This document shows, in pieces, positions 59,860-64,000 of a DNA stretch of 64,000 nucleotides. Within the stretch, counting starts at the first letter, position 1. Every line of letters starts with the position of its first letter. The notes beneath the pieces are model-generated. The model was not told the origin of the DNA. It made no database searches and saw only the letters and a program-made list of their open reading frames with translations. The position numbers were made by a program, and so were the translations under genes. This stretch comes from Galerina marginata (Eukaryota; Basidiomycota; Agaricomycetes; Agaricales; Galerinaceae), in the NCBI GenBank assembly GCA_023014335.1, contig JAECYW010000006.1:3596001-3660000 (forward strand), in the 5' to 3' direction.

Positions 59860-62800
59860 ATGGCGCAAGTTAGAAGAAGAGTCTCGTATATTATTCCATC
59901 GCCCTCAGAGACGCCGCCTCGGCTTCAGCTACCTCCTCATGGTATCTCTAGATTGGGTGCCACTGGACCTCTTCTAACACTTGGCGACGACAACGACGAA
60001 AGGCGCCTAGAAGGTGTACCGGAACATCAAAAACAGCCCCGCCATCGCCTTGGTGTTGCCTCTTTGGCTTTGGATACGTCGACACAACTTACTGGACGAG
60101 GTGCACCCGAAGGCATCCTCTATTCCGGAGGAAGAGATGGACTGGTTATGTCCTGGGATCTAGGTATCCCCATGAAAAAGAGGAAACACTCAGGCAACCC
60201 GAATATTACCGTACCACGAGGACGATGGGAGGCTTTGACCGGCTGGGACGACGACTTCATTGAGGAAGAAAACGAGGACGGAGATCAACGACCAGCTAGC
60301 GATGGCGATATCCTGGGAGAAGTGAAGATGAATTCGGATAGAAGGCGGCGAGCTGCGAGTCTAGCGGGCGAGATACCTCACGAACGTCAGTGGGAGACAG
60401 ATCTCTCTGCATTCGAACCAGGAACGGTGTGTAACCCGTCTCTTTGATTATTTTTTTCCATCATTGAGACCTACCTCTTTCAGCGGACACAATTCAGACA
60501 GTGCTCACAGGCTCATACTGACTGGGTAAACGACATCCTTCTTTGCAATTACAACCAAACAGGTAAATTAAACATCCAATTCTCATTCGAATCTCACATG
60601 GCGTCCAGTCGTTTCTGCATCCTCCGATGGCACTGTCAAAGCTTGGAACCCACATTCGTCTACACCTACCGACCCATCCACAATAGGTACTCACAGTGAC
60701 TATGTACGGTGCCTCACATATTGGTATGCCTGCGACGACCTGTTTTCATGAATGGCTTTAATATATTCACAGTCGTGAACAGAGCTGGGTCGCGTCAGCA
60801 TCTTTCGACCGCTGCATCAAACTATGGGATCTCAGCCGCTCTTCAGCCACATTGCCCCTTGTCACAATGACCCCTCCAGACGCGACTGCTCCAAAGTCTT
60901 CCGTGTACGCCTTGGCAGCCGATCCATTTGGCCGAACAGTCGTGTCGGGCTCTCCAGAAAGAGTTGTTCGATTATGGGATCCTCGCACAGGCAAACGCAC
61001 AGGTATGTTTGTTATGCTGCGCTGGATAATACTGAAAGCCACCCCTCAGGCAAACTGGTCGGACACACGGATAATATCAGAGCGATTTTGATTTCCGAGG
61101 ATTCCAAATACGTCAGAAAATCTTCATTTAATGTCAAATGAAAATAATACTTACAGTCGTCAATTCAGCTTTTGACAGGATCTGCTGACGGTACGAACTC
61201 CCCTGCGTGGATCGTTAACCTCCACTCATCGTTATGCAGCAACAATAAAGTTGTGGTCCTTGTCTTCACAAAGATGCTTGCACACATTCACTCATCATAC
61301 CGACTCTGTTTGGTCGTTATTTTCGGACCATCCGTCGTTGGAGGTTTTCTACTCCGGCGACCGATCTGGACTGGTATGCAGGGTCGACGTGGAAAATAGT
61401 CCCGACCTCTCTGAAGGCGAATGTGTATTACTCTGCAACGACTCCGCCGATACCCATTCTTCGTCCGAGGGCATCAACAAAATTGTGGTTATGGACGACA
61501 ACCTGCTCTGGACCGCAAGCGGAACATCGACAATCAGACGTTGGAATATACCACAGCGACGAGCGTCGCGGCCCTCTTCAATAACTCCAGCAGCCGATCC
61601 TGATGGCGAACGACTATACGTACCTTTCAAAAGGAGAGCCCAAGGAGAGGCTCCTTCGGAAGCAAGCACGCGTCCCTCCACAGGCCAAGGTCAATCAAGA
61701 AGAATGTCTTCTTCACCTTCCGTACATTCTCTTGCTTCAGAGCAATGGAAAGATCGTGAAAACGAGACGAAGATGAATGGACTACCCTACGACAGCCTTA
61801 TCAAACTTGTCTCGCCCGACGATCCATTTGTATCCTACAGCTCAACTCGCACCCGTGATCCCGAAGTAGCAACCTTATACTCCGCTGCATCCATCATGTC
61901 CGTCCCCCGACAAACCTCGCGATCGTCACAGAACATATTTCAATCCTCCTCTATCGGAAGCCCTTTGCAGAGCTCTCGGACGGAGGAAACCATGATGATC
62001 GCCAACACCGCTCGTGCCCTCTTCGAAGACCGTGAGCTGGCCGCCGACGCTCTTCCCTTTTGCTCGGAACCCGATGATGTGATTCCTGGAGATCATGGGC
62101 TAGTTCGCTCCATAATATTGAACGACAGGATCAATGCTCTGACTGTTGATACAGCTGGGCAGGTTGCTGTATGGGACATTGTTCGAGGGAAATGCCTTGG
62201 TCGTTATCCACCTGAAGACGTCGCTGCTGCTAGCCACAGTGGAAGTATTGCCGGTGGGAGTGGCGACAGGGAGAGAAGTCCGCGTGAAGCCTTGGAGGCC
62301 GTCCGAGAGCGAATCGAAGGCGAAGGCGTCGCATCAAGTTGGTGTAATGCAGATACCAAGGGTGGTGTTTTGACGATTCATATCACTGAGCGATGCTTCG
62401 AAGCGGAAGTTTATGCGGATGAAGTTGGTTTTGCCAATAATCACCATTTTAATGATGAGTCCAAGCGTGAGTTATCTTTTGACGTCCGTCAGCATGTGCT
62501 AATGGTGTTCATCACTAGTGAACATTGGCAAATGGGTGCTAAGGAATCTTTTCATTGGATTCATCCAAGAGGAACTGCGGTCGCACCTACCAGAAACCCA
62601 AGATGATAAATTGAGTCGCAACCCCAGTCAGGATAATCTTGACCAGAATCTTCGGACTCGCTTCCCGTCATCTACACTCGACTCTGTCCGCAAGCAGGCT
62701 AAACACTCATCGACCAGCACGGTTCTACGTTCGCCCAAAATGGTACCCGCTGTTGCTCCCAATGTCCCAAATGCTCCACGCGCGTCGCCCCTGCTAGCCC

Positions 62801-64000
62801 CACTCATACCCCTACATATGTACACGAGAGAAAGAGCTCCTTCATCGGCCCTCCCACCCATACCTCAGTCGCCACCCGCTTCCTCAGATGTAACGCCTAT
62901 GCCAGGCGTCCATCAACGGACCCGTTCTGGAACCATTGACGGCTCCGGTCTGGTCAGTCCGAATACTTCAAAGGAAGATTACTTCTCCGTCCGAACTCGT
63001 CAGCAGCCAACACAAGGTGGCATTCCTAGCTCGCCCGATGATTTCTCGGGGTGGACAGGCCCAAATAAAGCAGAGCCGCAGACACCGCTCACTCCTAGCG
63101 GACTAATTGGCAGGCTCAAGAGCTTTGGAAAAAGCACGAAACGACCCGTTAGCGATATACCCAATATGTCCACGCTTCCTACTCCTGCTGAGATGCCGAA
63201 CGAATCGGATGTGCGTTACTCGTTTTTAAAAGGCCTTCGTTTGCTTATATTTTTTCTAGGGGTCTGCCGCGCAGGTACAAGTTGAACTCACGCCTTTGCA
63301 AAAGATTCTTGCTGGTCCTCTTAATCCTCCTTCTTCCGTGGACGCCCCTTTGTATCCGCTAGCCCCAAATACAACAGTTCTTATCTCTGAAGAAGCTCAA
63401 CCCAGTTATACTACAATCTATCGCAGGAATGTTGGAAACATTCACAACGACGTCGAAGCCGTTGAGACAGCCATGCCTATATGGCTCGCCGAATACCTCT
63501 TACTAAATCGGATCCCACCTTCGGCTCCTTTGACAAAGCTCAGCTTCGTTCTCATGCCCTGGAATAAAGACCCTGAGGGCGAACCCCTTCCTGAGTTATT
63601 GAACACGTGTGTCTTTCTAGCGATCTTTGATTCTGTGCTTACTATTATCCGTCATGTTAGAACACAATCCAAACTCACTGCTAGTCGCTACCTCCGCGTT
63701 CGGAAAATTGTATCTCATGTACGTCTTGCATTGACTGCCTTCTGACTTCAGTTTAGACTAATGTGACGAACTAGGTTCAAGATAAGCTCGACAAGATATC
63801 ACAAGGAACTGGATCAAGATCTGGCTCCATTCGGTTGTCTATTGACGGGGAGGAGCCACCAAGAGCTTCGCGGCCTCGAGCCGAAGATGAATATGAGATC
63901 CTCTGCAACGACACCTTGCTACCTCTCGGAATGTCGCTCGCCGCAGTGCGGCAGTACGTCTGGAAGCAAGGGGCCGAGCTGGTAATGCATTACCGACGGA
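59860..64000 (+). CDS. WDR48/Bun107 WD40 protein, 3' end cut by window edge
   Basis: Homologue of human WDR48 (UAF1) and fission yeast Bun107, the WD40 activator of USP1/USP12/USP46-class deubiquitinases. The start [20 protein letters not shown] is a family signature. The WD40 propeller follows over several exons: [119 protein letters not shown] and [17 protein letters not shown] long disordered insert (62600-63200) precedes the C-terminal DUF3337 domain with [26 protein letters not shown] and [10 protein letters not shown]. The window ends in the last strand block ([14 protein letters not shown]), so only a few residues are missing. Two WD repeats sit in a region with several small introns, and the exact splice pattern around 61000-61250 is uncertain. 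Confidence 0.92.

Overview
The window is nuclear DNA of a filamentous fungus, most likely an agaricomycete basidiomycete. Genes are dense and on both strands. Nearly all are split by 50-70 nt GT-AG introns with short C/T-rich acceptors. The gene set fits: DUF3494 ice-binding proteins, BTB and F-box-like families, a basidiomycete-type SET protein, WDR48, ZPR1 and UCH. I cannot name the genus from the sequence.

Layout. 1-3.9 kb is repeat-rich: short palindromes, 52-, 11-, ~72- and ~10-bp tandem repeats, and a complete 654-bp hAT-type MITE with a perfect 8-bp target-site duplication. It contains one small three-exon gene of unknown function. 4.2-4.9 kb is an HNH-type protein. 5.4-6.5 kb is the first ice-binding protein gene (IBP1, minus strand). 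8.3-10.0 kb is a secreted GH88/GH105-like six-hairpin glycosidase. 11.4-12.4 kb is a C2H2-like zinc-finger protein, 14.5-15.8 kb a BTB protein (BTB1, minus), 16.5-19.0 kb a SET-domain protein and 20.1-21.5 kb an F-box-like protein. 24.1-25.3 kb is BTB2, a close paralogue of BTB1 in opposite orientation.

27.4-43.1 kb is the core: seven more DUF3494 genes (IBP2-IBP8) with the same six-exon structure, each with its own copy of a promoter module. IBP3 is inverted and IBP2 looks damaged. All eight copies share a core promoter: a double TGACG element or a degenerate form of it 181-216 bp before the ATG, and a TATTTAA-like box 60-85 bp before it. The order IBP1(-)/BTB1(-) facing BTB2(+)/IBP2(+) suggests an old inverted segmental duplication followed by tandem growth of the right arm.

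43.7-64 kb is a conserved housekeeping block: O-acetylhomoserine sulfhydrylase-like enzyme, ZPR1, ubiquitin C-terminal hydrolase, FCP1/NIF-type phosphatase, DUF4140/DUF4139 protein, NAPE-PLD-like metallo-beta-lactamase, and WDR48/Bun107, which runs off the right edge. The accessory left 43 kb and the conserved right 20 kb meet just after IBP8.

Most likely joint function of the unusual part: a locally amplified family of secreted ice-binding (or ice-binding-like) proteins under one shared cis-regulatory code, probably raising gene dosage. Exon borders are my own splice-site reading without transcript data. Functions are inferred from motifs remembered for each family, not from a database search.
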